Notes: generated by a model from the letters alone, not told the origin. DNA of 36,941 nt from Rhodospirillales bacterium (GCA_014380005.1 JACMKT010000026.1:1-36941); one strand, 5' to 3'; numbered from the stretch's first letter, positions 7,987-16,381 are shown. Numbers and translations: made by a program.

Positions 7987-9999
7987 TCAGCCAACATCTT
8001 CGGCATAAGCCAGATCGTAAATCTGATGATGGCGGGGCACGATGAAGTCCATGGCTTGGTAATAGAACGTCGTATCGCCCTCATGGTCATATTCACGCTT
8101 GAACGAGGCGATCTTGCCAAGCGCCAAGTCCGAGGCCTGGAACAGGATGCGGCGCGGCGCGCTCAACGGTGCGGGCAGGCCTTCATACTTGTCGCGCCGC
8201 CAGGCCAGGAAGTCGTGGGTGACCGTCAGCGGTTCGGGCGCCACCGCCCCCCGCAGATCGATCCGCTCACGCTCCGCCAAATCCAACGCCTCGCGCAGCA
8301 AGGCTTCGTGGCCAACAACGGTGGGCTCGTTCAGCAACAATCCTTCGAGGGTCTGCCGCACCCAGCTCAGTTCCTGGTAAATCAGCCGGGCACCGAAGGC
8401 GATGTTGATGCGGGTGGGGTCGGCAATGGTCCGGCCGCTGGCCTCGTACTGGGCCTTCACATGGTCGAACAGGGACTGGCGATCGGGGAACAACTCGCCC
8501 TCCACGGCCGCATGGAAGTCGGACAGGAAGCTGCGATAGCCGGGATTGTCCGATGCGCCGCCGGTGACGAAGCGGTCGAAGACGGTGGCTAAGTCGCAAT
8601 TCAGGCCGCGCAGCACCTGGAACAGCGGCTTGAAGAAGTGCAGCGAAAACACCGTATAGAACATCAGGTTCAAGCCACGCACGGCGATAAAGTCCTCGTA
8701 CGAGAAGGTGTCGGTGGCGACCACCACTTCTTCGTGCTCCAGGACGAATTCGTCGCCCACATGGCCGTAATTGGTGCCAAGCAGACGGAAGCCGGTCTTC
8801 AAACCGTACTTCTCGCGCACACCCGGGCGGTTCAGTTCGATGCCGTCCATGATGAACAGGTTGTGGCACTGCACCGTATCGAAGCGGCGGGCCACCGACC
8901 GGTTGAGCAGGTCGACAAACGAATGACGCGTCTCGTAGGGCAAGCCGAAGATCAGTTCGGTGGTGGTGCCGATGTCCCGCTCCTTCGCCCAATCGATGGC
9001 CGCGACAATTTCAGCCTCGCTGACGTTCTTGCGGTTGATGGCCTTCAGGGTCTCGGGGTTCTCGGTCTGCAGGGCGAGAGCCAAGCCCAACTGATTGTAA
9101 TCGCCCAGGGTCTCGATCACGGCTTTCGACGTGTCGGTGAAGCGCTTGTCGTTATAGAAGAACAGGGATTTCGGGTAGCCGATCCGTTCGCCGCAATCGC
9201 GGATGTGCTCGGCCACTTCCACGTCGCGCGGCAGGATGCCGAAATTCTCGTCGGCCAGGAACAGCACCTGATGGTCTTGGCCCTTATATGCGCGGGCCAC
9301 ATAGGAAAGTTCCTCTTTCACCTGATCCATGGGGAAGGCGCGGATCTTGCCCCGATTCTTGCCCGAGGTGCAGAACGCGCAGGTGTAGGGACACAGCCGC
9401 GAGGTCTGCACCAAGGGCTGGAATTCGCTGGTCAGGAACGGGGCCAGCACGCCCGACAGATACGGCGAACCAAGCGTCGTCAGGTCAAGGGTAAGGCCGA
9501 CCGGGGCGCCGGACTGCAACGTCCCGTCAGCCTGGAACACCACTCCGTCGATGGGCTTATGCTTCAATGCGGCGCGGTCGGCCAGGACCTGAGCGACGAT
9601 ATTCCACAGGCCCAACTCGCCTTCATTGACCACCAGGAAATCGGCGTCGGGCAGAGTGGCGAACAAACGCGCCTGCTCACCCACATCCGTATCAATGCTG
9701 GGGCCGCCATAGACGATGATCACATCAGAGTACAGGTTGCGGATATAGCGCGCCGCCTGACGGCCAATATCCGTATTCCAGTAATACAACGAGAACGCAA
9801 CGATGTCGGGCTTGACCGCAACGGCGTCCTGGTAAAGCTGCTCGACGCTTTTATACAGCTTCAGCTCGACGTCATTGCCGGCTTGCTGCTTCACATACTG
9901 CGCCAGAAACCCAATATTGAGCGGCGTATACCGCGTGGCGGCCGTAAAAACATTCGTGTAGCACAAATCGGCCAGCAGGATACGAAGGGGACGAGGCAC
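7987..9999 (-). CDS. Radical SAM protein with B12-binding-like N-terminal domain
   Basis: A 670-residue protein. Residues 1-165 look like a Rossmann-type cobalamin-binding domain (LRILLADLCYTN..., PDIVAFSLYYWNT, VIIVYGGPSIDTD, FLVVNEGEL), but the DxHxxG motif for base-off cobalamin is not seen. The radical SAM core begins at CPYTCAFC (C203, C207, C210), which ligates the 4Fe-4S cluster; LFLADENFGI and TTELIFGLPYET are typical downstream strands. About 250 residues at the C-terminus match nothing I know. This architecture is common in class B enzymes that modify lipids, antibiotics or peptides; the substrate here is unknown. The gene stands alone behind its own promoter and a GC hairpin in its leader. 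Confidence 0.85.
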   Translation of the reverse strand: MPRPLRILLADLCYTNVFTAATRYTPLNIGFLAQYVKQQAGNDVELKLYKSVEQLYQDAVAVKPDIVAFSLYYWNTDIGRQAARYIRNLYSDVIIVYGGPSIDTDVGEQARLFATLPDADFLVVNEGELGLWNIVAQVLADRAALKHKPIDGVVFQADGTLQSGAPVGLTLDLTTLGSPYLSGVLAPFLTSEFQPLVQTSRLCPYTCAFCTSGKNRGKIRAFPMDQVKEELSYVARAYKGQDHQVLFLADENFGILPRDVEVAEHIRDCGERIGYPKSLFFYNDKRFTDTSKAVIETLGDYNQLGLALALQTENPETLKAINRKNVSEAEIVAAIDWAKERDIGTTTELIFGLPYETRHSFVDLLNRSVARRFDTVQCHNLFIMDGIELNRPGVREKYGLKTGFRLLGTNYGHVGDEFVLEHEEVVVATDTFSYEDFIAVRGLNLMFYTVFSLHFFKPLFQVLRGLNCDLATVFDRFVTGGASDNPGYRSFLSDFHAAVEGELFPDRQSLFDHVKAQYEASGRTIADPTRINIAFGARLIYQELSWVRQTLEGLLLNEPTVVGHEALLREALDLAERERIDLRGAVAPEPLTVTHDFLAWRRDKYEGLPAPLSAPRRILFQASDLALGKIASFKREYDHEGDTTFYYQAMDFIVPRHHQIYDLAYAEDVG

Positions 10000-10060
10000 A
10001 GCGTTTACTCTCGTAAGAATTCAACGCGGGCAAGGACTTCCGCCCGCATACAGCGGCGGG

Positions 10061-10089
10061 ACAATACCCCAACAAGCAACTAGTTGCAA
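10061..10089 (-). promoter_or_regulatory. Sigma-70-like promoter of the radical SAM gene
   Basis: On the minus strand TTGCAA (10089-10084) and TATTGT (10066-10061) are 17 bases apart. The transcript would start about 55 bases before the gene. Its leader contains the hairpin GCGGGC...GCCCGC at 10026-10047. Confidence 0.55.
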
Positions 10090-10180
10090 ACCTATTGGCT
10101 GCACCAGTAAGCGGGGCGACGCCTGACTGCGCAAGCATTAAGTGTTCACGTTGTCCGACCTAGTAAAGTCGGCTAGCAAC

Positions 10181-10291
10181 GAAAAACCCCCGCCAGTTTC
10201 CTGACGGGGGTTTCCCGAACTTGGTCCGCCTTGGGACTTGCGCCCCAAGGGTTCCCCGATACTCGGATTAGACCGAGTAGTACATCTGGGA
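10181..10291 (-). repeat. Second copy of the glnA 3' end, 3' UTR and terminator
   Basis: This segment matches the end of glnA at 12124-12267. It shares CCAGATGTACTA followed by two synonymous codons, the GTC-TAA end, GGAACCCTTGG in the UTR and the terminator hairpin. It therefore encodes the last residues QMYYSV and the stop of glutamine synthetase without the rest of the gene. The UTR between core and terminator differs from the glnA copy and has its own hairpin (CCTTGGG...CCCAAGG). It is best explained as the original glnA end displaced by an insertion. Confidence 0.75.
10187..10210 (-). terminator. Rho-independent terminator (displaced glnA terminator)
   Basis: On the minus strand a hairpin CCCCCGTCAG-GAAA-CTGGCGGGGG is followed by TTTTT. 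A T-G pair in the stem is a wobble only in the minus-strand RNA, which fixes the orientation. The same terminator recurs at 12131-12154. Confidence 0.85.
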
Positions 10292-10630
10292 CGGACGCTG
10301 AGCGAGGCCAAAGCCAGTGATGGCAAGGGCTTCAGCGCCACTGTGAACGGGCCGTGACCCACACTGCTGCACACGGCTGCTACACACCTGGAGTACGTGA
10401 AGTCGGTGAAGCACGAGCGGCTGTGGCCGGAACTGACCGCCGATGCCGAAGGTGGCCATCGCCTCGGCGGCGTTCACGCCCAGCAGTTCCACCAGCGGGG
10501 TGTTAACGCCCAGGCGGGCGGCCGATGGCACATAGACGGTGCGGCCGCCGCGCTGCTTGGACAGCTCCAGCGCCTTGGCCTCACCGATCACAGCAACCAG
10601 TTCGGTGTAGCTGACAGATTGCTCAGCCAT
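10268..10630 (-). pseudogene. Truncated Mor-like phage transcription activator ending in glnA codons
   Basis: The start at 10630 has AGAGGTG 5 bases upstream. The first 65 residues or so (MAEQSVSYTELVAVIGEA...LELSKQRGGRTVYVPSAARLG...LVELLGVNAAEAM) resemble the N-terminal part of the Mor/C activator family of Mu-like phages, with the IGE...GG..VYVP pattern. After about residue 70 the sequence stops looking like a protein family, and the expected DNA-binding helix-turn-helix is missing. The frame then runs, in register, into the displaced glnA end and finishes QMYYSV-stop. It is thus a chimera of phage gene and glutamine synthetase tail, and is probably not functional. Family assignment is moderately sure. 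Confidence 0.5.
10364..10387. repeat. 24-base direct repeat, copy 1 (arm-site-like)
   Basis: Starts CTGCTGCACACGG and ends TGCTACACAC. It matches 12177-12200 in 21 of 24 bases and in the same orientation, and is itself built from two tandem CTGCTRCACA units. It lies about 90 bases inside the left end of the glnA-flanked interval. Confidence 0.6.
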
Positions 10631-10676
10631 GAAGCACCTCTTGCCCGGCAAGGGCACACGCCTCTAAGTTGTCGAG

Positions 10677-11345
10677 ATGGACAAGAAAATACTTCTCGTC
10701 GCCGCCGGTCTCTTCGGGCTCGCTATGCTGCTCCTCACCGAGCCAGCCGCAGTTTCCCTTGCCGCCTTCGGCAGGGCCGCCACCGCCGAGAGCTGGGCCG
10801 CATGGGTGCAGGCCGTCGGCAGCGTGGCGGCTATTCTTGCTACGCTTTACGTCCCCATGCGGGAACGCAGGCAGGCCAAGCTGGATGCGGAGAAGGTCGC
10901 GCTCATGGTCATCGCTACCGAGCTGCGCAACTGGCTGGAGCGTTGCTCCGAGGCCGTGAGCGAGACCATGACTTACGCCTTGTCCAATGGAGCGCGCGGG
11001 ACTCGTCACTCGACACTGGAGGTCTTTCCTTTCGAGGAGGATCTTGGGCAGATTGCGAAGCTTGACCACGCGCACGCGACGGCCCTCTTTGGCCTGATCC
11101 ATCGAAAGAACGACGCGAACGCAAGTGTCGAGAAAGCATCTAATTGGCTCGAAGAGTACGGCGTTATAGAAGAATTCTGCGGGTGTGCACCGGAAATCTA
11201 CATGCTCTCTTTCGAAATATACTCGGCATTCATTGCGGAATTGGGCTGGGCGCGCCGAATCGACGACGAAGTGCTTGCCGGCATGAGAGCGAGGGCCGAG
11301 AACTACGTGCGCAGACGCGAGGAGTTCAGTATGGCGAAGTTCTGA
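10677..11345 (+). CDS. Membrane protein of unknown function, 222 aa
   Basis: Two hydrophobic segments lie at residues 4-30 (KILLVAAGLFGLAMLLLTEP...) and about 38-60 (ESWAAWVQAVGSVAAILATLYVP), followed by a basic loop (MRERRQAKLDAEK) and a long soluble, helix-rich region rich in Trp, Glu and Tyr. The W..W.QA.GS..AI pattern in the second segment is common to many small uncharacterised membrane proteins in phages and islands. No enzymatic motif is visible. Base composition in the second half (11090-11250) is less GC-rich than in the flanking genes, consistent with foreign origin. It lies inside the glnA-flanked interval, divergent from the Mor-like remnant. The ribosome binding site is weak. Confidence 0.6.
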   Translation: MDKKILLVAAGLFGLAMLLLTEPAAVSLAAFGRAATAESWAAWVQAVGSVAAILATLYVPMRERRQAKLDAEKVALMVIATELRNWLERCSEAVSETMTYALSNGARGTRHSTLEVFPFEEDLGQIAKLDHAHATALFGLIHRKNDANASVEKASNWLEEYGVIEEFCGCAPEIYMLSFEIYSAFIAELGWARRIDDEVLAGMRARAENYVRRREEFSMAKF

Positions 11346-11462
11346 TCGCCGCTCAGCTGCACGGTCACACGGAACTAACACGGCTTGCTCCCTTCGCAAG
11401 GTCGTTGATACCGCACTTCGTGGTCGGCAATCCAGGCAGGCGCATAGGCGGAACGCCTCGAC

Positions 11463-12059
11463 ATGGGGGGCGGTGACACCGCCTACCTTGTCGATGGTCA
11501 TCACCGCCGCGAAGCCTACCTCAACGCCAAGGTCACCCAACCGATCCCGGTGACCTACTTCACCGGCTCGGTCGAAGAGGCGGTGCTGGAAGCGGGCCGG
11601 GCCAACAGCAAGGCCAAGCAGCCCATGACCAACACCGAACGCCAAGACTTCGCATGGCGTTTGGTCAGGCTGGGCAGCTATACCCGCAATCAGGTTGCCG
11701 AAGCGGCGGGGGTCTCGGTGCGGCAGGTCGCCACCATGCGGGAGGTGCTGAAGCAGTTGGGCGAGGACGCCTTTGAGTACGAAAGCTGGTGGAAGGCCCG
11801 TACCGTCGCATCTGGCAGGGAAAGTTCATCCTTCGACAGCGACGAGGAGCGGGAGGAATGGCTGGAGGCCTGGGACTCGGACCTTGCCAGCCGTATGCGC
11901 AAGGAGTTCACCGGCAAGCTGATCGCCAACCCGGAACTGGCCGCACGGGCGCTGAACATCTACTTCGGTCGCAAGCTGCCGGACCTGTTCAGCGAACTGC
12001 GCCAATACGTCTCGGAGGGCGACACGCAGGAACAGGCTGACGAGAACGACGACTTCTGA
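11463..12059 (+). pseudogene. ParB-like protein lacking the N-terminal part of its nuclease/CTPase domain
   Basis: The 198-residue product begins almost directly at YLVDGHHRREAYLNA, which corresponds to the GxHRxxA box of the ParB/sulfiredoxin fold; the first half of that domain, normally 40-60 residues upstream, is missing, and a TAG closes the frame just 16 bases before the ATG. It continues with a helix-turn-helix-like region (TRNQVAEAAGVSVRQVATMREVLK, about residues 75-98) and an acidic C-terminus. Such proteins occur in Mu-like phages and plasmids. The 5' truncation fits a deletion junction in 11346-11460. A shorter protein could still be made, but normal ParB activity is unlikely. Confidence 0.6.
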
Positions 12060-12130
12060 CCCTTCCCTGTGCAATCCCTACGGGGTGCATTTTGCACACC
12101 GCGATGTCCCTCCACCGACCCAAAGGAAAA

Positions 12131-12154
12131 CCCCCGCCAGTTTCCTGACGGGGG
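12131..12154 (-). terminator. Rho-independent terminator of glnA
   Basis: On the minus strand the same hairpin as at 10187-10210 (CCCCCGTCAG...CTGGCGGGGG) is followed by TTTTCCTTT. It lies about 90 bases after the glnA stop. Confidence 0.85.
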
Positions 12155-12176
12155 CTTCCAAGATCGGGTTCCTTGA

Positions 12177-12200
12177 CTGCTACACACGCCTGCTACACAG
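12177..12200. repeat. 24-base direct repeat, copy 2 (arm-site-like)
   Basis: Starts CTGCTACACACGC and ends TGCTACACAG, 21 of 24 bases identical to 10364-10387. It lies about 40 bases from the glnA stop, inside the right end of the glnA-flanked interval. Confidence 0.6.
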
Positions 12201-12245
12201 TCGTCGCCGGGTGTGGCGCAAAGCCAAGGGTTCCAGCCATTCCGA

Positions 12246-13658
12246 TTAGACGGAATAGTACATCTGGAACTCGACCGGATGCGGGGTGTGCTCGAAGCGG
12301 TAGACTTCTTCGTACTTCAGCTCGATGTAGGCCTCGACGAATTCCTTGGAGAACACGTCGCCCTTCAGCAGGAAGTCGTGATCGGCCTTCAGGCAATCGA
12401 GAGCCTCGCGCAGCGAACCGGCCACGGTCGGGACCTGCTTGAGCTCCTCGGGAGGAAGGTCATACAGGTTCTTGTCCATGGGCTCGCCGGGATGGATCTT
12501 GTTGGCGATACCGTCCAGGCCGGCCATCAGCATGGCGGAGAAGGCCAAATACGGGTTGGCACCCGGATCGGGGAAGCGGATCTCGACGCGCTTGGCCTTC
12601 GGGCTGGTCGCGTACGGGATACGGCAGGAAGCCGAACGGTTGCGGGCCGAGTAGGCCAGCAGCACCGGGGCTTCGAAGCCGGGGATCAGGCGCTTGTACG
12701 AGTTGGTGGTCGGGTTGGTGAAGGCGTTCAGCGCCTTGGCATGCTTGATGATGCCACCGATGTAGTACAGGCACATGTCCGACAGGTCGGCATAGCCCGA
12801 ACCAGCGAACAGGGACTTGCCGGCCTTCCAGATGGACTGGTGGACGTGCATGCCCGAGCCGTTGTCGCCATAGATGGGCTTCGGCATGAAAGTGGCGGAC
12901 TTGCCATAGGACGCGGCCACATTGTGGACCACGTACTTGTAGATCTGCATCCAGTCGGCGGCCTGAACCATGGTGCCGAACTTGCAGCCCAGCTCGTGCT
13001 GCGACGAGGCCACTTCGTGGTGATGCTTTTCGATGGGCAGGCCCATCTCACCCATGACGGTCAGCATCTCGGCGCGCATGTCGACCGAGGCATCCACCGG
13101 CGGAACCGGGAAGTAGCCGCCCTTGACGCCCGGGCGGTGGCCCAGATTGCCTTCGGCGAAGTCCTTGGCGGAGCTTTCCACGCCGTCTTCCGAGTTCAGT
13201 TCGTAGTAACCGACATTCATGCCGGTCTTGAACTTCACGTCGTCGAAGACGAAGAATTCGGCTTCCGGGCCGAAATAAGCGGTGTCGCCGGCGCCGGACT
13301 CGACCACATAGCGCTCGGCGCGCTTGGCGATGGCGCGGGGATCGCGGTCATACAGCTGGCCGGTGGCGGGCTCGACGATGTCGCAGAAGATGATCATCTG
13401 CGCCTGGGCGGCGAAGGGGTCCATGACGGCCGACGCGCAGTCGGGCTTCAAGATCATGTCGGACTGGTCGATGGACTTCCAGCCGGCGATCGACGAACCG
13501 TCGAACATCAGACCTTCGGTCAGCATGTCGGTATCGACCGAGCAGACATGCTGAGCGGTGTGCTGCCACTTGCCCTTGGGATCAGTGAAGCGGAAATCGA
13601 CGTACTTAACGTCGTGCTCCTTGATCATATCGAGGACTTTCTTGACGTCGTCGGCCAT
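12246..13658 (-). CDS. glnA: Glutamine synthetase, type I
   Basis: The 470-residue dodecameric type I enzyme makes glutamine from glutamate, ammonia and ATP in the cytoplasm. Visible signatures are FDGSSIAGW (residues 52-60), the metal/nucleotide strand [21 protein letters not shown] and [10 protein letters not shown]. The adenylylation site NLYDLP has Tyr399, so activity is probably controlled by GlnE, as in enteric bacteria. AGGAA precedes the ATG at 13658 by about 7 bases; the TTG two codons upstream is less likely. It follows glnB by 56 bases in the classic glnBA operon. The last codons are duplicated at 10268, and an insertion appears to have replaced its 3' end without changing the protein terminus. 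Confidence 0.98.
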   Translation of the reverse strand: MADDVKKVLDMIKEHDVKYVDFRFTDPKGKWQHTAQHVCSVDTDMLTEGLMFDGSSIAGWKSIDQSDMILKPDCASAVMDPFAAQAQMIIFCDIVEPATGQLYDRDPRAIAKRAERYVVESGAGDTAYFGPEAEFFVFDDVKFKTGMNVGYYELNSEDGVESSAKDFAEGNLGHRPGVKGGYFPVPPVDASVDMRAEMLTVMGEMGLPIEKHHHEVASSQHELGCKFGTMVQAADWMQIYKYVVHNVAASYGKSATFMPKPIYGDNGSGMHVHQSIWKAGKSLFAGSGYADLSDMCLYYIGGIIKHAKALNAFTNPTTNSYKRLIPGFEAPVLLAYSARNRSASCRIPYATSPKAKRVEIRFPDPGANPYLAFSAMLMAGLDGIANKIHPGEPMDKNLYDLPPEELKQVPTVAGSLREALDCLKADHDFLLKGDVFSKEFVEAYIELKYEEVYRFEHTPHPVEFQMYYSV

Positions 13659-13714
13659 GGTCAATTCCTGAATTGTTGGTTGGTAAGTAAATAGAAAAAC
13701 GCCCGGAAGGCGGC

Positions 13715-14260
<546 letters not shown>

Positions 14261-14302
14261 CTACATGTCGAGCCCCACCCACACCACAAACGGCCCGGTG
14301 TC

Positions 14303-15460
14303 ATGGTCCACGCCAATTCAATTTTCGCCGCCTGCGGCACCACCATTTTCGAGACAATGTCTCGGCTCGCCAATGCCAGCGGCGCCATCAATCTGGGCCA
14401 GGGCTTCCCCGAAGGCCTGGAACCCGCCGCCCTGATCGAGCGCCTTGCCCAGGCCGACCGCAGCGGGCCGCACCAATACCCGTCCATGATGGGAACGCCC
14501 AATTTACGGGCGGCGGTGGCCGCACATGAAATGCGTGAATATGGGATTCAGACCGATCCGGCCCAGGTGATGGTCACCTCGGGCGCCACCGAGGCCCTGG
14601 CCGCCTGCTTTTTCGGCCTGATCGAACCGGGTGACGAGGTGGTGCTGATCGAGCCGCTATACGATTCCTACCTGCCCATCATCCGCCGCGCCGGCGGCAT
14701 CCCCAAGCTGGTGCGGGTGTCGCCGCCAGAGTGGCGCCTGCCGCGCGAGGAACTGGCCGCCGCTTTCAGCCCACGGACCAAGCTGCTGGTGCTGAACAGC
14801 CCGACCAATCCGTGCGGCAAGGTTTACGACGCGGACGACCTCGCCTTCATCGCCGCCCTGCTGGAGCAGCATGATGCGGTGGCGATGTGCGACGAGGTCT
14901 ATGAACATCTGGTCTATGACGGCCGCCGCCACCGGCCCCTGCGCAGCCTGCCCGGCATGGGCGGGCGCATTGTAAAGATCGGCTCGGCGGGCAAGATTTT
15001 CTCACTGACCGGCTGGAAGGTGGGCTGGGTGGTGGCCGAGGCTGAATTGCTGACCCCCGTGGCCAAAGCCCACCAATTCCTCACCTTCACCACCCCGCCC
15101 GCCCTACAAGAAACGGTGGCGTGGGGGCTGGAGCATCAGCGGGATTATTATGATGGTTTAGCGGCTGTGCTGGAAAAACGCCGCGACCGTCTGGCGGCTG
15201 GGCTGGTCCAGGCCGGGTTCGGAGTGTTGCCGGCGGAAGGCAGCTATTTCCTCACCGCCGACTTCCGGCCTTTGGGCTTTGACGGCAGCGACGTGGAGTT
15301 CTGCCGCATGATCACGGAGAAGGCCGGCGTGGCCGCCATCCCGGTCAGCGCGTTCTACCAAGGCGAGGCGCCGGCGCACTTTGCCCGGTTCTGCTTCGCC
15401 AAGACGGATGGGGCCATCGACGGGGCGGTGGAGCGGTTAGTGGGGTTCTTCAACGTTTAG
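14303..15460 (+). CDS. PLP-dependent aminotransferase, class I/II
   Basis: A fold-type I aminotransferase of 385 residues. Seen in order: the substrate-side motif INLGQGFPEG near residue 30, the cofactor loop TSGATEAL (about 93-100), NSPTNPCGKV with the Asn that contacts PLP, the Asp in MCDEVYEHLVYDG, and the PLP lysine in GSAGKIFSLTGWKVGW (about residue 235). The NLGQGFP and SLTGWKVGW forms resemble methionine aminotransferase (YbdL) and kynurenine aminotransferase-like enzymes, so the substrate may be methionine or an aromatic amino acid. The start is uncertain: ATG at 14303 matches the family length, with 14258 as an alternative. It is divergent from glnBA and has no obvious operon partner. 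Confidence 0.88.
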   Translation: MVHANSIFAACGTTIFETMSRLANASGAINLGQGFPEGLEPAALIERLAQADRSGPHQYPSMMGTPNLRAAVAAHEMREYGIQTDPAQVMVTSGATEALAACFFGLIEPGDEVVLIEPLYDSYLPIIRRAGGIPKLVRVSPPEWRLPREELAAAFSPRTKLLVLNSPTNPCGKVYDADDLAFIAALLEQHDAVAMCDEVYEHLVYDGRRHRPLRSLPGMGGRIVKIGSAGKIFSLTGWKVGWVVAEAELLTPVAKAHQFLTFTTPPALQETVAWGLEHQRDYYDGLAAVLEKRRDRLAAGLVQAGFGVLPAEGSYFLTADFRPLGFDGSDVEFCRMITEKAGVAAIPVSAFYQGEAPAHFARFCFAKTDGAIDGAVERLVGFFNV

Positions 15461-15593
15461 AAAACGCCATTTCCGGTGGATAAACCCCCACGAACCACGC
15501 TATGATGCGAGCCGTGTCCCGCGTCGCGGGTGCAGGATGGAAGGGTGTTACCAGCACCCTCCCACCCCTAACCACACACTGGAGGCCCAGAGT

Positions 15594-15686
15594 ATGGCTA
15601 AGAGCGACTATAACCCATCGTCCGGAATTTCCACAGCACCGCTATGTTCGCATGGCGGTGAGGTGTTAGGGCTGGCCGGGGGCTGA
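15594..15686 (+). CDS. Candidate micro-ORF (30 aa) behind a structured leader
   Basis: ATG at 15594 follows GGAGG by 8 bases, a strong ribosome binding site. The product is 30 residues (MAKSDYNPSSGISTAPLCSH... ending LGLAGG) with no recognisable family. Upstream, two potential hairpins occur: CCCGCG/CGCGGG around 15517-15530 and GGAAGGGTG...CACCCTCC at about 15539-15562. TATGAT at about 15500 could be a -10 box, but no matching -35 was found. It could be a short peptide, a leader, or chance. Confidence 0.3.
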   Translation: MAKSDYNPSSGISTAPLCSHGGEVLGLAGG

Positions 15687-15783
15687 ACGGCGGGCGCCGA
15701 CGGCGGGTCGGGTTACCTCGACTCGCGCTGTGGCCCGGCCCGTTCGTTCGCGCCGCCCTTCAGTCCCTGGCCGCCCGCCGGCC

Positions 15784-16206
15784 ATGAAATTCATCATCAT
15801 CGGTGCCGCCGCCTTGATGGCGGCAGGCACGCCCGCGTCCGCATCCGAGATGCTGGCGGGGCCGTACAACGCCCAAGTGCTGCGCGTCATCGACGGCGAC
15901 ACTGTGGAAGCGCGGGTGCGCCTATGGCTCGACCAAGACTTGACCGTGCGAGTCCGCCTACGCGGCATCGACGCGCCCGAGATGCATGAAGACTGCGCCG
16001 ACGCTGCAGAGGCATCCCGTACGGCGCTGACCCGTTTGCTGGGCGCCGGAGCGGTGACACTGACCCGCATCAGCTATGACAAATACGGTGGCCGTGTGGA
16101 TGCGGCGCTATCGCTGGCGGACGGACGGGACGTGTCCGCCGTCATGTTGAGCGGGGGATATGCGCGCCGGTGGCCGAAGGGGAAAGGGGTGGCAGGGTGC
16201 CCATAA
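15784..16206 (+). CDS. Secreted thermonuclease-like (SNase family) protein
   Basis: A 140-residue protein with an N-terminal signal peptide (MKFIIIGAAALMAAGTPASAS, cleavage probably after ASA) followed by one staphylococcal-nuclease OB-fold domain. The catalytic-type residues are visible: VIDGDTV (Asp about 37-39), RVRLRGIDAPE (Arg, Asp, Glu) and a later arginine in GGYARRW. SNase-family enzymes cut single- and double-stranded nucleic acid with calcium, and this one would act in the periplasm or outside. The length is short but complete for the family. The start at 15784 is chosen for the signal peptide; no good ribosome binding site is visible. It converges on the GST gene across a repeat-filled gap. 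Confidence 0.82.
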   Translation: MKFIIIGAAALMAAGTPASASEMLAGPYNAQVLRVIDGDTVEARVRLWLDQDLTVRVRLRGIDAPEMHEDCADAAEASRTALTRLLGAGAVTLTRISYDKYGGRVDAALSLADGRDVSAVMLSGGYARRWPKGKGVAGCP

Positions 16207-16261
16207 GCTGCCGTCGGTGCACTGCCATGGTGCGTTATGCGGCTGATGTCGGAGTTTATGA

Positions 16262-16351
16262 GAACACAGATGAAGATAGGGAGGCTGAGGCGCCTACCCC
16301 ACAGAAACCACATCTGTGTCTATCTGCATTCATCTGCGTTCATCTGTGTTC
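16262..16351. repeat. Inverted-repeat extragenic element (GAACACAGATGAA type)
   Basis: GAACACAGATGAA at 16262-16274 is the exact reverse complement of 16339-16351. The right half also has short tandem units of the type CATCTGNGTT (from about 16311). Elements with this motif are widespread extragenic repeats; the function is unknown. Confidence 0.75.
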
Positions 16352-16381
16352 CCATAAAATGACTGACAGCCAATTAGCCCC

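Larger units (their letters stand above)
10261..12256. mobile_element. Remnant of an element integrated at the 3' end of glnA
   Basis: About 2 kb lie between two copies of the glnA stop-codon region. Just inside each copy is a related 24-base direct repeat (10364-10387 and 12177-12200), placed like arm sites of a tyrosine recombinase. The interval holds a truncated Mor-like gene, a membrane protein and a 5'-truncated ParB-like gene, all phage-style contents, but no integrase. The segment keeps glnA intact by supplying new last codons and a terminator. The boundaries are approximate and the mechanism is inferred. Confidence 0.55.
12124..12267 (-). repeat. glnA 3' end, 3' UTR and terminator (copy in use)
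   Basis: This is the functional end of glnA, homologous to 10181-10291. Relative to that copy the UTR is changed between GGAACCCTTGG and the terminator, where the 24-base repeat 12177-12200 is present. Both copies carry a 6-bp stem around the stop codon with different, compensating bases. Confidence 0.7.

Noticed and set aside
10181..12267. Insertion sequence or composite transposon between the two glnA-end copies
   Set aside because: No transposase, no terminal inverted repeats and no short target-site duplication; the flanking repeats are direct and derived from glnA itself.
15461..15593. Known riboswitch in the leader of the micro-ORF
   Set aside because: I compared the region from memory with SAM-II, SAH, fluoride and ykkC-type motifs and found no match; only generic hairpins are seen.
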